Counted from the first letter of the stretch, positions 1-12,100 are shown. The stretch is DNA of 64,000 bases from Bacillus sp. B15-48 (GCF_016879755.1 NZ_WOFU01000002.1:802024-866023); one strand, 5' to 3'. Program-made: numbers and translations. The notes: generated from the sequence alone by a model not told the origin.

Positions 1-300
1 CAGTAAAGCAACTAGAATTCCTGAAATAAGTGCAATCCATGCAATCGGAGATTTAAATGCTCCTGATAAATCCTTAAAACCAATTTCTCCAGCGGCTATA
101 GGGGCTAGTACAGCTATTGTTATGATTGTAACACCCCAATTAATCCCTTTTGCTTGAATGTAAGAAAAGAGCTTGGAATCAAAACCGGCTATTTTTAATA
201 AAAGTAATACTGCAACAGCAATAATTAATGAGTGGTTTTTGGCGATTAACGCAATGATCAGCAGCAATCCCAAAAATAAAAAAGGCTCAAATCCCAACAT
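1..300 (-). CDS. ytwI: DUF441 family membrane protein (YtwI-like), partial
   Basis: The reverse strand reads an open frame of 100 codons from an ATG at 300 and runs off the window edge, so the C-terminus is missing. The protein begins MLGFEPFLFLGLLLIIALIA and is almost wholly hydrophobic, with about three membrane segments visible, as in the small DUF441 family. A good ribosome site (gaggtg) lies 4 bases before the ATG. It is divergent from the ytvI-like gene, the same neighbourhood as in B. subtilis. No biochemical function is established for the family; the call rests on remembered similarity to YtwI. Confidence 0.8.
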   Translation of the reverse strand, partial: MLGFEPFLFLGLLLIIALIAKNHSLIIAVAVLLLLKIAGFDSKLFSYIQAKGINWGVTIITIAVLAPIAAGEIGFKDLSGAFKSPIAWIALISGILVALL

Positions 301-486
301 TTTCACCTCTTCCAAGGTTAACCCTATTTTAGCATAATTTACATGCACGTATCAAAATTTTAGATTTCCAATATTTTTTGGCTAACCTCGTTTTACCTTA
401 CCGAAAGCAGCAGGATTTCTATCGTCCATGGCGAATCCCTCATTGAACAGAAGCACTAAAGTACTCTTACGTAAGGAGGGGTTTAT

Positions 487-1611
487 TTGAATCATATTTA
501 TCTGAATAGAATCATTAGACTTTTTATCGTTACTTTTATTTTTTTCGCCTCAATAATTTCCATTTTCTACTTATCGAAACTTATTTACCCCTTTATTATC
601 GGTTTGTTGATTGCTTTTTTGATCAATCCATTTGTGAATTTCTTTGAAGTGAAAATGAAAGTACCTCGTACCATTTCCGTGTTTATTGTCTTGTTCCTAA
701 TATTCACCATTTTTGCTAGTTTAATTACTCTTTTAGTTGTAGAAATCGTTGCAGGTGCCGAATATCTTTCAGCAGTTGTTCCTACACATATAGAAACATT
801 AATATCCTCAATTGAACAGATGATTGCTGCACAAATCATTCCGTTATATAACCAGGTTACAGGACTACTTATGACGTTGGAATCTGGGCAACAAGAAGCC
901 ATTTTAGAAAACATCCAAACAGTCGGTGCTCAAATTACTACAGTGATTGGGAATTTCGCCCAAGGTTTTTTGGGGAAAATCCCTAATATACTTGGCTGGT
1001 TTCCTAACGCGGCCACAGTAGTCATCTTTTCTTTGTTGGGGACTTTTTTTATAAGTAAAGATTGGCATCATCTTCGGTTAAAGGGGAGTCGCTTCTTAAC
1101 TAGAAAGGCAAAATCGAGGGGAAGAACCGTTTTAGAGGAATTAAAGAAAGCATTATTAGGATTTATCACTGCACAAACGATGCTTATTTCTATTTCAACA
1201 GTCAGCATTTTAATCGGGCTTATCATTCTTAGGGTGGAATATGCAATTACAATTGCCATTGTAGCGGGGCTTGTAGATATTATTCCGTATTTAGGTACTG
1301 GCGTAATATTCGTTCCCTGGATTATATTTGAAGCAATTGGCGGGAGTATGCATCTGGCAATTGGCCTCGCTATTTTATACATTCTTGTAATTGTTCAGCG
1401 ACAGTTAATGGAACCGAAAATTTTATCATCAAATATAGGTCTCGACCCACTCGCCACCCTTGTTTCCCTTTTTGTAGGTTATAAATTATGGGGATTTCTC
1501 GGCTTATTTGTAGGACCTGTAATTCTTGTTTTAATAAACGCTCTTTATCGGGCAGGCGTTTTTAACGATTTATCAGCATTTATAAAAGGAGATCATCAAA
1601 TCAAACCTTAA
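487..1611 (+). CDS. ytvI: Sporulation-associated AI-2E/YtvI-type permease
   Basis: This is a 374-residue polytopic membrane protein with about seven or eight hydrophobic segments (near residues 10-45, 58-88, 165-190, 225-275 and 290-355). That architecture, and the conserved GLVDIIPYLGTG and EPKILSSNIGLDPLATL regions near residues 260-320, are typical of the AI-2E transporter superfamily; the B. subtilis counterpart at this locus is the sporulation integral membrane protein YtvI. The start is TTG, chosen because ggagggg stands 6 bases upstream. It is divergent from ytwI and convergent with fxsA. The transported substrate cannot be read from sequence. Confidence 0.85.
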   Translation: MNHIYLNRIIRLFIVTFIFFASIISIFYLSKLIYPFIIGLLIAFLINPFVNFFEVKMKVPRTISVFIVLFLIFTIFASLITLLVVEIVAGAEYLSAVVPTHIETLISSIEQMIAAQIIPLYNQVTGLLMTLESGQQEAILENIQTVGAQITTVIGNFAQGFLGKIPNILGWFPNAATVVIFSLLGTFFISKDWHHLRLKGSRFLTRKAKSRGRTVLEELKKALLGFITAQTMLISISTVSILIGLIILRVEYAITIAIVAGLVDIIPYLGTGVIFVPWIIFEAIGGSMHLAIGLAILYILVIVQRQLMEPKILSSNIGLDPLATLVSLFVGYKLWGFLGLFVGPVILVLINALYRAGVFNDLSAFIKGDHQIKP

Positions 1612-1708
1612 ATACAGGATGATTTAAATGATCCCCTTCGAGTGGAGGAGCACCTCCGGAAAACTCACTCGCATAAAACAGCACTGAGACGGACCGAATA
1701 ACTTCGAT

Positions 1709-2095
1709 TTAGCGAATAATCGTTATTGTCCGCCTGTCCATTCTCTTTCTGAAAAACTGGGCTAACCAGTTTTTCATATGCTTCCTTGTCGCAGGAATAA
1801 GCAATAAAAAACCGATGATATCTGTGACAAAACCTGGTGTTAATAAAAGCGTTCCGCCGATTAGGATACAAACTCCATCTAACAGCGCATCTCCCGGCAT
1901 AATCCCGCGCTCCATATTATCCTGAACTTTCCGAATCGTAACAATCCCTTGTTGCTTTGCAAGATACGCACCGATTAATCCAGTTAAAAGAATAAACAAA
2001 AAGGTTGGGAGAACGCCAATTAACTGACCGAACCACAGCAAAATTGCAATTTCAACTGCAGGTACGATAATAATGGCCAAAAATAAGTACCTCAA
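1709..2095 (-). CDS. fxsA: FxsA family membrane protein (YtzA-like)
   Basis: This 128-residue protein has four hydrophobic stretches and the FxsA family core: an N-terminal helix with VPAVEIAILLWFGQ, the segment LTGLIGAYLAKQQG, and GGTLLLTPGFVTDIIGFLLL near residues 80-100, followed by a basic cytoplasmic tail. In E. coli FxsA overproduction blocks F-plasmid exclusion of phage T7; its normal role in Bacillus is unknown. It lies downstream of pyk on the same strand, as in B. subtilis, and converges with ytvI. Confidence 0.88.
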   Translation of the reverse strand: MRYLFLAIIIVPAVEIAILLWFGQLIGVLPTFLFILLTGLIGAYLAKQQGIVTIRKVQDNMERGIMPGDALLDGVCILIGGTLLLTPGFVTDIIGFLLLIPATRKHMKNWLAQFFRKRMDRRTITIIR

Positions 2096-2202
2096 GCTAC
2101 CACCTCAAAAAGACTGTCTGTACACCTATTATATGCCCTAGAATAGAATCAAACCATCAAAAGGTTTTTCATGCGTAAAAATATCATTTTTTAACAAGGA
2201 CT

Positions 2203-2227
2203 AAAAAAGCCGAGCAAAAAGCTCGAC
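2203..2227 (-). terminator. Intrinsic terminator after pyk
   Basis: On the reverse strand a GTCGAGC / GCTCGGC stem with a five-base loop is followed by TTTTTTA. It stands 13 bases after the pyruvate kinase stop and probably ends the carboxylase-glycolysis transcript before fxsA. Confidence 0.85.
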
Positions 2228-2239
2228 CCATTTTTTAAA

Positions 2240-4000
2240 TTATAGCACAGTAGCATGACCATTATAGACAACGCCTCTTTGGGCATCGACTGTGATCTCT
2301 TGTCCATCCTCAAAAAGTTCCATTGCATTTTCAACACCGACAATTACAGGAATTCCTAAGTTAAGACCAACAACTGCGGCATGACTCGTTAATCCGCCTT
2401 CTTGTGTAATCAAAGCGGAACATTTTTCAATTGCAGGAACCATCTCACGGTCTGAGCCGATTGTAACAAGAACGTCCCCTTCATTCACTTTACTCAATGC
2501 TTCATTCGCATCTTTTGCAATAACAACTTTTCCGAATGCTGATTTACGTCCAATTCCTTGAGCTTTTACAATGATGTCACCAACTACATGAATTTTCATC
2601 ATATTTGTTGTTCCAGATTCACCAACAGGAACTCCAGCGGTAATGAGGACTAAGTCACCATGCTTTACTAAGCCACTATTCATGCTCTCTTCAACCGCGT
2701 TTGCGAGCATATCATCAGTTGTTTCAGCTGCATTTCCAAGTTGTGCGTACACTCCCGAAACGAGTGATAATCGACGCACAATATGCTCTTTTGATGTAAC
2801 GGCAACAATCGGTGCTTTTGGACGATATTTAGAAATCATCCGTGCTGTATGACCACTTTCAGTTGGCGTGATGATTGCATTCACATCAAGATTCAAGGCA
2901 GTATGAGCGACCGACTGCCCAATTGCATCCGTGATGCTGTGCTCAGTCACTTTGCTACGGGCTGATAGAATGTTTTTGTGATTTAACGCTTGTTCCGCTC
3001 GTGAAGCAATATTATGCATCGTTTCAACAGCTTCTACCGGATATTGACCAGCTGCCGTTTCACCAGAAAGCATGATTGCATCTGTTCCATCAAAGATGGC
3101 ATTGGCTACATCACTAGCCTCGGCACGAGTTGGTCTCGGGTTCCGCTGCATCGAATCGAGCATCTGTGTTGCTGTTATAACTGGTTTTCCTAAAGTATTA
3201 CATTTTTTTATTAAATCCTTTTGAACTAACGGAACTTCTTCTGCTGGGATTTCAACACCTAAATCCCCACGTGCAACCATTAGGCCATCAGAAACCTCAA
3301 GAATTCCGTCGATATTATCGACACCTTCTTGATTTTCAATTTTAGGGATAATATTTATATGCGATCCTTTGTTCTCATCTAATAATTCCCGAATTTCTAA
3401 TACATCCGATCCACGACGCACGAAGGAAGCAGCAATGAAATCGACCCTTTGTTCAATACCAAACAAAATATCTTGCGCATCTTTCTCGGTAATTCCAGGC
3501 AGTTGAACTGAGACTCCCGGAACGTTCACACCTTTTTTATTCTTTAATGTACCGCTGTTTAATATTTTTGTTCTTATTTCTTTATTTTCATTGTCAATTC
3601 CGAGCACTTCTAGACCAATTAATCCATCATCTAGAAGGATTTTCGCTCCAACATGAACATCTTCGATTAATTTATCATAAGTAACAGAGAATTTCTCCAC
3701 AGTACCGAGTACCTCAGTCATGGAGACAATTACTTCTTGTCCTGTTTGAAGTGTAATCGCACCATCAGTCATATTATGTGTTCTGATTTCTGGTCCTTTT
3801 GTATCTAACAAAATCGCTACATTTTTTCCAGTCTTTTTTGCTGCTTCTCTTATGTTCTTAATACGTTGCCCATGCTCCTCATGATCCCCATGAGAAAAAT
3901 TAAGTCTAGCAACGTTCATACCTGTTTCCATTAATTTAACTAAGCTTTCTATACTCTCACTTGCGGGACCAATCGTACAAACAATTTTCGTTTTGCGCAT
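2240..4000 (-). CDS. pyk: Pyruvate kinase with C-terminal PEP-utiliser domain
   Basis: Pyruvate kinase transfers phosphate from phosphoenolpyruvate to ADP, the last glycolytic step. The 586 residues show the canonical barrel motifs: [10 protein letters not shown] at the N-terminus, RLNFSHGDH, the KPKIENQEG-like [21 protein letters not shown] and the signature ATQMLDSM followed by [13 protein letters not shown]. After the usual 470 residues comes an extra domain with [21 protein letters not shown], the phosphohistidine-type PEP-utilising mobile domain found in Bacillus and Geobacillus enzymes. The gene follows pfkA by 23 bases, so the two are probably cotranscribed. Confidence 0.98.
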   Translation of the reverse strand: MRKTKIVCTIGPASESIESLVKLMETGMNVARLNFSHGDHEEHGQRIKNIREAAKKTGKNVAILLDTKGPEIRTHNMTDGAITLQTGQEVIVSMTEVLGTVEKFSVTYDKLIEDVHVGAKILLDDGLIGLEVLGIDNENKEIRTKILNSGTLKNKKGVNVPGVSVQLPGITEKDAQDILFGIEQRVDFIAASFVRRGSDVLEIRELLDENKGSHINIIPKIENQEGVDNIDGILEVSDGLMVARGDLGVEIPAEEVPLVQKDLIKKCNTLGKPVITATQMLDSMQRNPRPTRAEASDVANAIFDGTDAIMLSGETAAGQYPVEAVETMHNIASRAEQALNHKNILSARSKVTEHSITDAIGQSVAHTALNLDVNAIITPTESGHTARMISKYRPKAPIVAVTSKEHIVRRLSLVSGVYAQLGNAAETTDDMLANAVEESMNSGLVKHGDLVLITAGVPVGESGTTNMMKIHVVGDIIVKAQGIGRKSAFGKVVIAKDANEALSKVNEGDVLVTIGSDREMVPAIEKCSALITQEGGLTSHAAVVGLNLGIPVIVGVENAMELFEDGQEITVDAQRGVVYNGHATVL

Positions 4001-4023
4001 ATATAGCGACCTCCTGTTTTGTA

Positions 4024-4998
<975 letters not shown>

Positions 4999-5164
4999 TT
5001 ATGTACTTATTATGTATTCATCTGTGTGAACTAAAGGCGTCAAAAAGTACACACCAATATCTCTAAAATACCATGAAGAAAAGCCCTTCACAACTTAAGT
5101 TTGGCGATGAAAACAAAGACAGAATAGTAAGTATAATGCAACCGCTTCAACTACCAGAAAGAGT

Positions 5165-5190
5165 AAAGAACGTGCAATACGCACGTTCTT
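5165..5190 (-). terminator. Hairpin at end of accDA
   Basis: An AAGAACGTGC / GCACGTTCTT stem with a five-base loop overlaps the accA stop codon. The following U-tract (TTTACTC) is weak, so this could be a partial terminator or a 3'-end stabiliser between accA and pfkA. Confidence 0.6.
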
Positions 5191-6166
5191 AATTTACCCC
5201 GATATACTCATTTAATAACGAATATTCACCAATCATTTTATATTTCTGATATCGTTGGTCAATTAGTTCCTCTTCTGTAAGGGCTGAAAGTTCTTTCAAG
5301 GCAGCTAGTAACACAGTATCAATTTGTTGTGATTGGTTTACTATGTCCCGATGAGAACCACCTCGTGGTTCAGGAATTATATCCTCAATTATTCCTAGTT
5401 CCTTTAAATCTGGCGCAGTAATCTTCATAGATTCAGCTGCTTTCTGTGCATAGGAAGCATCTCGCCAAAGAATCGATGCCGCTCCCTCAGGAGAGATAAC
5501 AGAATAAGTTGAGTTTTCAAGCATGTAAATATGATTTCCCACGCCAAGAGCGAGAGCACCTCCACTCCCACCTTCTCCAATCACAATACAGATCACAGGC
5601 ACTTTTAAACCGGCCATTTCGAACAGGTTTCGAGCAATCGCCTCACTCTGCCCACGCTCTTCAGCCGTTTTTCCTGGGAACGCCCCCTTCGTATCAATAA
5701 AGCAAATAATAGGTCTCCTAAACTTCTCAGCCTGTTTCATTAGCCTTAACGCTTTTCGATACCCTTCAGGGTGCGGCATCCCAAAATTTCTACGGATGTT
5801 TTCTTTTGTATCTTTTCCCCGTTGATGGCCTATTACGGTAATTGGTTTGTTGTGAAATTTTGCAACGCCTCCGACAATCGCCTCATCTTCTCCATATAAT
5901 CGGTCACCATGACATTCAAAGAAATCAGTAAATAATTGCGAAATATAATCTAAAGTAGTCGGTCGTTCCGGGTGCCGGGCTATTTGGACACGGTCCCACG
6001 GTTTTATATTTTCATATATTTCTTTTTCTAATTTTTCAAGACGTCCTTCTAATTTCTCTATTTCCAATGATAAATCAATATCTGTATTTTTTGTGTAATC
6101 TCTTAACTCAGTAATTTTCTTTTTTAACTCAATTACTGGTTTTTCAAATGATAATTCGCCTGCCAA
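5189..6166 (-). CDS. accA: Acetyl-CoA carboxylase carboxyltransferase alpha subunit
   Basis: AccA and AccD form the carboxyltransferase that moves carboxyl from biotin on AccB to acetyl-CoA, giving malonyl-CoA for fatty acid synthesis. The 325 residues match the B. subtilis length; an N-terminal helical region is followed by the crotonase-like core with [20 protein letters not shown] and [15 protein letters not shown] forming the acyl-CoA pocket. The start is TTG, immediately after the accD stop codon, with gggaggg inside the end of accD as ribosome site. The tight junction implies translational coupling that keeps subunits equimolar. Confidence 0.97.
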   Translation of the reverse strand: MAGELSFEKPVIELKKKITELRDYTKNTDIDLSLEIEKLEGRLEKLEKEIYENIKPWDRVQIARHPERPTTLDYISQLFTDFFECHGDRLYGEDEAIVGGVAKFHNKPITVIGHQRGKDTKENIRRNFGMPHPEGYRKALRLMKQAEKFRRPIICFIDTKGAFPGKTAEERGQSEAIARNLFEMAGLKVPVICIVIGEGGSGGALALGVGNHIYMLENSTYSVISPEGAASILWRDASYAQKAAESMKITAPDLKELGIIEDIIPEPRGGSHRDIVNQSQQIDTVLLAALKELSALTEEELIDQRYQKYKMIGEYSLLNEYIGVN

Positions 6167-7033
6167 TTATAACTCCCTCCCCGGCTGATGAATTTCTAAC
6201 AATGTTATTAGTTTGTCCCGCAAATCTAATCTAGAAATAACCGCATCTAATTGACCATGCTTTAATAAGAACTCTGCTGTTTGAAAATCTTCAGGAAGTT
6301 CCTCTCGAATTGTTTGCTCAATAATCCTTCTACCCGCAAATCCTATGAGAGCACCTGGTTCAGCTAAATTGTAATCGCCTAGCGAAGCAAAGCTTGCCGA
6401 CACTCCACCCGTAGTCGGATGGGTCATGATTGAAAGCGTAAGACCTCCATTATCGCTAAATCTTTTTAGTGCCACACTTGTTTTCGCCATTTGCATAAGG
6501 CTTAACACACCTTCTTGCATCCTCGCTCCACCAGATGCGGTAAAAATAATGAACGGTACGTGTAGTTCATCTGCTTTCTCAATTGCCCTTGTGATTTTTT
6601 CACCAACGACCGAACCCATACTTCCCATTCGGAAAGTGGCATCCATCACAGCGACTACTACATCCATTTCATTTATTTTAGCTATACCTGTAACTACTGC
6701 TTCATTTATTTTTGATTTTTGCCGGTCACTCTCAAGCTTTTCTTCATAACCTGGAAAATTTAAAGGGTTTACAGAAACCATATTTTGATTTATTTCCTGA
6801 AAGCTTTCTGAGTCAACTAAACTTTCAATCCGTTCCTTCGATTTCATTTGGTGATGGTACCCACATGTAAGACAAACTTTTAGATTTTTAATCAATTCCT
6901 TTGTATACATGATTTTTTTACAGTTCGGGCATTTTGTCATTATTCCTTCCGGTACGTCTTGTTTCGCCGTTTCGGAGGGAATTGTAGCATATTTTTTCTT
7001 TTTAGTTTTTGTCGTAAAAAGATCTTTCAGCAA
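6167..7033 (-). CDS. accD: Acetyl-CoA carboxylase carboxyltransferase beta subunit
   Basis: This is the partner of AccA. It carries the N-terminal zinc ribbon CPNC...CLTCG (a CX2C pair, 15 residues, a second CX2C pair) and the biotin carboxyl carrier-facing crotonase fold with SGGARMQEG and [12 protein letters not shown]. The frame is open further upstream, but the TTG at 7033 is chosen: aagggagg precedes it by 7 bases and the resulting 288-residue length matches the family. A FadR-type palindrome lies about 45-55 bases upstream of the start, suggesting control by the adjacent GntR regulator. Confidence 0.96.
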   Translation of the reverse strand: MLKDLFTTKTKKKKYATIPSETAKQDVPEGIMTKCPNCKKIMYTKELIKNLKVCLTCGYHHQMKSKERIESLVDSESFQEINQNMVSVNPLNFPGYEEKLESDRQKSKINEAVVTGIAKINEMDVVVAVMDATFRMGSMGSVVGEKITRAIEKADELHVPFIIFTASGGARMQEGVLSLMQMAKTSVALKRFSDNGGLTLSIMTHPTTGGVSASFASLGDYNLAEPGALIGFAGRRIIEQTIREELPEDFQTAEFLLKHGQLDAVISRLDLRDKLITLLEIHQPGREL

Positions 7034-7075
7034 GGTGAAACCTCCCTTATTTATATAAAAACTTAACCTCCCAAA

Positions 7076-7090
7076 AGTGGCCAGACCACT
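7076..7090. promoter_or_regulatory. Putative FadR/GntR operator upstream of accD
   Basis: The 15-base sequence AGTGGCCAGACCACT is a near-perfect palindrome, centred about 50 bases before the accD start. It contains the TGGNCNGACCA core seen in operators of the FadR subfamily of GntR regulators, and a near copy occurs upstream of the malic enzyme gene at 9114-9128. A FadR-subfamily regulator is encoded between the two sites. Binding is inferred, not shown. Confidence 0.6.
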
Positions 7091-7179
7091 AGAGCAGAGA
7101 GAATCAACCGTAATCATTTTATAAGGAACTTGTCCTAACTATAAAACAAATGGGAGGTAAATGATGTTGTTAATTGTCG

Positions 7180-7806
7180 TTAATCAACCGACAAATTCCG
7201 TAATCTTCGATAAGCTTCCAATACTCTTTCCCAGTTTCTGCTTTGTAACGCAGAAGTAAGTTCAATATATTGCTCCTTTGTCGTTGGTGCTTCTCTTGTA
7301 TCTAGGGAACGATAATAATCAACTAAAATTTTCCACATCCGCGTGAGTAGGTGGTTCTCTGCATAAACTGAAATCTCAGAAAAAAAATGAACGTCATCAA
7401 AGTTATGTTCATTCACCCAAGTTTTTAAACGTATAAAATCAGCATCTGCCATTTTAAAAAACGCTAGCTGTAAACAATTTATTTCAATGAGTGTTTTCGT
7501 CTCGAAAACATCGTTAATGACCTTTTTGTCTTGCAAGATAAATGTGCTTAGCAATTGAACGAGTTGATTCCCACGAAAATCTCTAATAAACGTTCCTTCG
7601 CCTCGCCTTGTTTCGATTAATCCTAATAATTCGAGTGCTCTAAGGGCCTCCCGAACAGAAGAGCGTCCCGCATTGAGACGCTCCGCAAGCTCCCGTTCAG
7701 AAGGGATTTTGTCGCCAACTTTTAATCCATCTTTCTCGATCATATTCCTAAGCTGTTTGACAATTTCGATATACACCTTTTTCTCACTCTCATTTTCACT
7801 TGCCAT
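7180..7806 (-). CDS. GntR-family transcription regulator, FadR type
   Basis: The 208-residue protein starts with a winged-helix GntR domain (residues about 10-75: VGDKIPSERELAERL, GRSSVREALRALELLGLIETRRGEGTF) followed by an all-helical C-terminal ligand domain of FadR/FCD type, although shorter and less conserved than in E. coli FadR. The ATG at 7806 is preferred; a TTG at 7830 would extend it into the malic enzyme gene without a clear ribosome site. It lies between malic enzyme and accDA, with candidate TGGTCAGACCA-type operators before both. Likely a regulator of malonyl-CoA supply or malate metabolism; the effector is unknown. Confidence 0.85.
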   Translation of the reverse strand: MASENESEKKVYIEIVKQLRNMIEKDGLKVGDKIPSERELAERLNAGRSSVREALRALELLGLIETRRGEGTFIRDFRGNQLVQLLSTFILQDKKVINDVFETKTLIEINCLQLAFFKMADADFIRLKTWVNEHNFDDVHFFSEISVYAENHLLTRMWKILVDYYRSLDTREAPTTKEQYIELTSALQSRNWERVLEAYRRLRNLSVD

Positions 7807-7813
7807 TAATAAA

Positions 7814-9052
7814 TCACTCACTTTTGTCAATGATTGAGAGCTTCTCTGTACGAGCCTTCACTTCTTCAGGATCGACCTTTATTCTCGCTACTCCCGTTTC
7901 CATTGCTGCTTTGGCAACTGCAGCCGCTACTGCAGGAGCTACCCTAGAATCAAAAGGAGCTGGAATCACATATTCGCTTGACAATTCTTCCTCACTTATC
8001 AAACTAGCAATAGCTTCAACAGCCGCTACCTTCATTTTCTCATTTATATGTGTTGCTCGTACATCAAGGGCACCACGAAAAATCCCCGGGAAAGCAAGAA
8101 CATTATTAACTTGGTTAGGGAAATCTGATCTTCCTGTACCAATGACTTTTGCACCAGCTGCAAGTGCCTCATCTGGCATAATTTCAGGATTCGGGTTTGC
8201 CATAGCAAAAATAATTGGTTGATCGTTCATAGACTTGATCATCTCACTTGTTAATGCACCTGCAACAGAAACACCGATAAATACATCTGCCCCTTTAATC
8301 GCATCAGCTAACGTTCCCTTTATATTGCTTCGATTTGTGAATTTGGCTACTTCTGATTTGATTGAATTCATCCCTTGAGACCGGCCTTCGTAAATAGCTC
8401 CTTTTGTATCACACATGATAATATCACGAACCCCATATGTATAGAGCAACTTAATAATTGCGATTCCAGCAGCACCAGCGCCATTAGCTACCACTTTAAT
8501 TTCATTCATTTTCTTTCCAGTAAGTTTCAATGCATTCACGAGTCCTGCCACAGTAACAATCGCTGTACCATGTTGATCATCATGGAATACAGGTATGTTT
8601 GTTTCCTTTTTTAAGCGTTCTTCAATTTCAAAACAATTCGGAGCAGCTATATCCTCAAGATTAACACCACCAAAGGTCGGCTCTAGTAATTTGACCGTTT
8701 CAACAATTTTATCTACATCTGTTGTATTTAAACAGATTGGAAACGCATCGACACCAGCGAAGCTTTTAAAAAGAACAGCCTTTCCTTCCATTACTGGCAA
8801 CGCTGCTTCTGGTCCGATGTTTCCGAGTCCAAGTACCGCTGTGCCATCTGAAACAACAGCTACCATATTTCCCTTCATCGTATAATCATAAACTGTTTCT
8901 GGTTTATCATAAATCATTTTACAAGGCTCAGCTACACCTGGTGAGTAAGCGAGACTTAAGTCTCTAGCGTTTCTAACAGGAACTTTTGATTTTGATTCTA
9001 GCTTCCCTTTATTTTCTCTGTGCATATGCAATGCTTCTTCTCGTAAATTCAA
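7814..9052 (-). CDS. ytsJ: NAD(P)-dependent malic enzyme (YtsJ type)
   Basis: The 412-residue short-form malic enzyme oxidatively decarboxylates malate to pyruvate. Motifs visible include NARDLSLAYSPGVAEPC, the catalytic-lysine region GKAVLFKSFAGVDAFPI, metal-site ED in GGVNLEDIAAPNCFEIE, FHDDQHGTAIV, and the Rossmann-fold VVANGAGAAGIAI. B. subtilis YtsJ at this locus is NADP-preferring and makes NADPH for growth on malate, which fits neighbouring fatty acid synthesis genes. The start is TTG with aaagggagtgg upstream. The stop codon is 8 bases from the regulator's preferred start, so they probably share a transcript. Confidence 0.94.
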   Translation of the reverse strand: MNLREEALHMHRENKGKLESKSKVPVRNARDLSLAYSPGVAEPCKMIYDKPETVYDYTMKGNMVAVVSDGTAVLGLGNIGPEAALPVMEGKAVLFKSFAGVDAFPICLNTTDVDKIVETVKLLEPTFGGVNLEDIAAPNCFEIEERLKKETNIPVFHDDQHGTAIVTVAGLVNALKLTGKKMNEIKVVANGAGAAGIAIIKLLYTYGVRDIIMCDTKGAIYEGRSQGMNSIKSEVAKFTNRSNIKGTLADAIKGADVFIGVSVAGALTSEMIKSMNDQPIIFAMANPNPEIMPDEALAAGAKVIGTGRSDFPNQVNNVLAFPGIFRGALDVRATHINEKMKVAAVEAIASLISEEELSSEYVIPAPFDSRVAPAVAAAVAKAAMETGVARIKVDPEEVKARTEKLSIIDKSE

Positions 9053-9113
9053 CTCAAGTCCACTCCCTTTTCTTTATATAAAGAAGGTCCCGTTCTGTAA
9101 GTATGTATCGTGT

Positions 9114-9128
9114 AGTGGTCAGACCACA
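9114..9128. promoter_or_regulatory. Putative FadR/GntR operator upstream of malic enzyme
   Basis: The 15 bases AGTGGTCAGACCACA contain the 13-base perfect palindrome GTGGTCAGACCAC, centred about 69 bases before the malic enzyme start. It differs from the accD-proximal copy (7076-7090) only at the sixth and last bases. Position and symmetry suit an operator for the FadR-type regulator encoded immediately downstream of malic enzyme. Confidence 0.62.
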
Positions 9129-9171
9129 TCTTTTTTTTCAAATATAACATATTACAGTTCCTTGTAAAGGT

Positions 9172-12100
9172 CTATTTTTTTAGAACAACATTTTTTTCAC
9201 CTAGAACCCTCCTAATTTCCTTCAAGCAGCTTTCATTCCCATTTACCCTATATTCATCTCCTAATAATACAGTTTTGTCCATATCGGCATAGTGAAGAAT
9301 GACAGGAAAATGACCAGAGTGTTTTTTTAGCAAGTTTTTCAATTGATTTAATTTATTGACTGTTTGGTATTCCGACTCAACTTTTAAGAACAGTGTTGCT
9401 TGCTGCTGTTTCGCCTCTTCCTCACGATTTAAAACAGACTGAATGGTAAATTGAAGGGAACCATTTCTTTCTTCCATTCGCCCCTCAAGCAGGACTATCT
9501 CACCTTTTTTTAATTGATGCCCAAATCGTTTATAAACAGCCGGAAAAGCAACTGCTTCCACTTCTCCGCTTGGATCACTTAACGTATAAAAGGACATGGC
9601 CTCGCCTTTTTTTGTCCTTATTTTTTTTTCATCGGTAATATAAACTCCTAAACGCCCCCTTTTCCCTATTCCATGGTGAATCATTCGCTTTGCACCTGCA
9701 AATCTAAACTCTTCCTCGAATACGGACACAGGATGGGTAGATAAGTATATTCTAAGGACTTCTTTTTCTAATGAAAGTTTGTCTTCAATCCTCATTGGTT
9801 CTACCATTACATATTTTGGCTTTAAATCTAGTTCATCCTCTGTAAATAAACCATATTGACCTGAATCGTCTGGAGCAACAAGCTGTGCATGTTCGATTGC
9901 AACATCTAAACTGGCTAGCAGCACTGCACGATCATGTCCAAATTCATCAAAAGCCCCAGAATGAACAAAAGCCTCCATTATTTTTCGATTAACAAGTTTT
10001 AAAGGAACCCTTATACAAAAATCAAAAAGATTCAAAAATGGCTTTTGTTTTCTCGCTTCAAGAATCACCTTTAAAACCGAAGCACCTACTCCTTTTATCG
10101 CCGCTAGACTATAGCGGATACTTTCCCCATCAACCTCAAAAGTAAAGCTACTTTTATTAATGGACGGTGGAAGCAGCGTAAGGCCTTTTTGAGTGAGTTC
10201 TCTTATATATTGGTTCATCTTCGTTTCATTGCCAATTGAAGAAGTCATTAGCGCGGCAAAGAAATGCGATGGATAATGAGCCTTAAGATAGGCAAGCTGA
10301 TAAGCAATCAAACTATACGCTACGGCATGGCTGCGGTTAAATCCATAATTAGCGAAGCGAACAATCAAATCATAAATTGAGTTTGCTATTTGCTCATTAT
10401 ATCCTTTTTTTACCGCACCGCGTACAAAATGGGAGCGTTCCCTATCTAATACCTCTTTTTTCTTCTTACTTACCGCTCTACGGAGTAAATCCGCTTCTCC
10501 AAGAGAAAATCCAGCAAGTTTTGCAGCAATTTGCATGATTTGCTCTTGATAGACGATTACGCCATACGTTTTTTCCAATATATCCTTTAAATCTTGATGT
10601 GCATATTGGATTGGCTCACGCCCATGCTTCCTGTCAATAAATAGAGGAATATGCTCCATCGGACCGGGTCGATATAGGGCATTAACAGCAACAATATCCT
10701 CAAATTTCGATGGAACAAGCCTTGTTAAAACCTTGCGCATTCCCTCTGATTCTAGTTGAAAAACTCCTGTCGTCTCGCCCTTACTTAATAGATTATACGT
10801 ACTTTCATCACTAAGTGGAACTTGTCTAATATCTATATTGATTTTCAATTTTCCCCTAATTGAACGTAATATCGTTTCAATCATTGATAAATTTCTCAAT
10901 CCAAGAAAATCCATTTTAAGCAAACCCACTTCTTCAAGATGCTCCATCGAATACTGTGTATGAAAAATTCCACTAGATCCAGGTTGAATTGGAATAAGGT
11001 TTGTTAATGGTTGTTCACTAATTACCACACCAGCAGCATGTGTTGAAGTATGCCTTGGTAAACCTTCTAATTTCATGGCTGTTTTTAATAATTTTTTATT
11101 TGTATCATTTTCCATAGCAAATTTACGTAAAGACTCTGACTCTTTGTAAGCGTCTGCGAGCGTTATTCCAGGCCTTGATGGAATCAACCTTGATAGCTGG
11201 TCAAGTTCCTTTGTATTTAGTCCAAATGCTCTACCTACATCTCTAGCCGCCGCCTTTGCTGCAAGTGTTCCGAAAGTAGTAATTTGAGCTACATGCATTT
11301 CTCCGTACTTTCTTGCAACATAGTGGATAACTTCATCCCGACGGTGATCAGGAAAATCGATATCAATATCTGGCATCGAAACCCTTTCAGGATTTAAAAA
11401 GCGTTCAAACAATAAGTCGTGTTCAAGGGGGTCAACATCTGTGATGAAAAGTGTATAAGCAACAATTGACCCAGCAGCCGAGCCCCGCCCTGGCCCAGTC
11501 AGAATCCCTTTTTCTCTTGCAAACTTCATAAAATCCCAAACAATTAAAAAATAGTCATTAAAACCCATTTTGTTGATAATATCGAGTTCATATTTAAGGC
11601 GATTCAAATGTTCGCTAGATGGAGAAGCATAACGTTCTCTTAAACCTTTCATACAAAGTTTTTCCAGCAACCCCACAACTGTTTCACCGGTTGGAACCGG
11701 ATATTTTGGTAAATGCTTTGTTTCAAGGTCGAGTGTCACATGACATGATTCACTAATTTTCACTGTGTTCTCAAGGGCATCAGGATAATCTTCAAACTGC
11801 TCGGTCATTTCTCTAGCTGTTTTCAAATAAAAATGATTACTTCCTAGTTGTTGTCGCTCACTATCTTGTAATTTTTGGCCATTTTTAATCGCCAATAAAC
11901 ATTCATGCGCAAGTGAGTCTTCTTGTTGAAGATAATAAACAGAATTAGCAGCAGCAAGCTGTATGTCTAATTCCTCTGCTAGAGCAGCGATTTCTTTCAT
12001 TAACTCTCCCTGTCCAGGTAACCCTTGGTTTGTTAATGATAGATAAAATTTCCCTTTCTCAAATATATTTGCAAATACTTCTGCATATTGCTTCGCTTTT

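Noticed and set aside
1665-1871. A 68-codon frame on the - strand
   Set aside because: It overlaps fxsA in another frame and has no ribosome site or domain.
7800-8222. A 140-codon open frame on the + strand
   Set aside because: It is antisense to the well-supported malic enzyme gene, lacks a ribosome site and shows the biased composition of a shadow frame.
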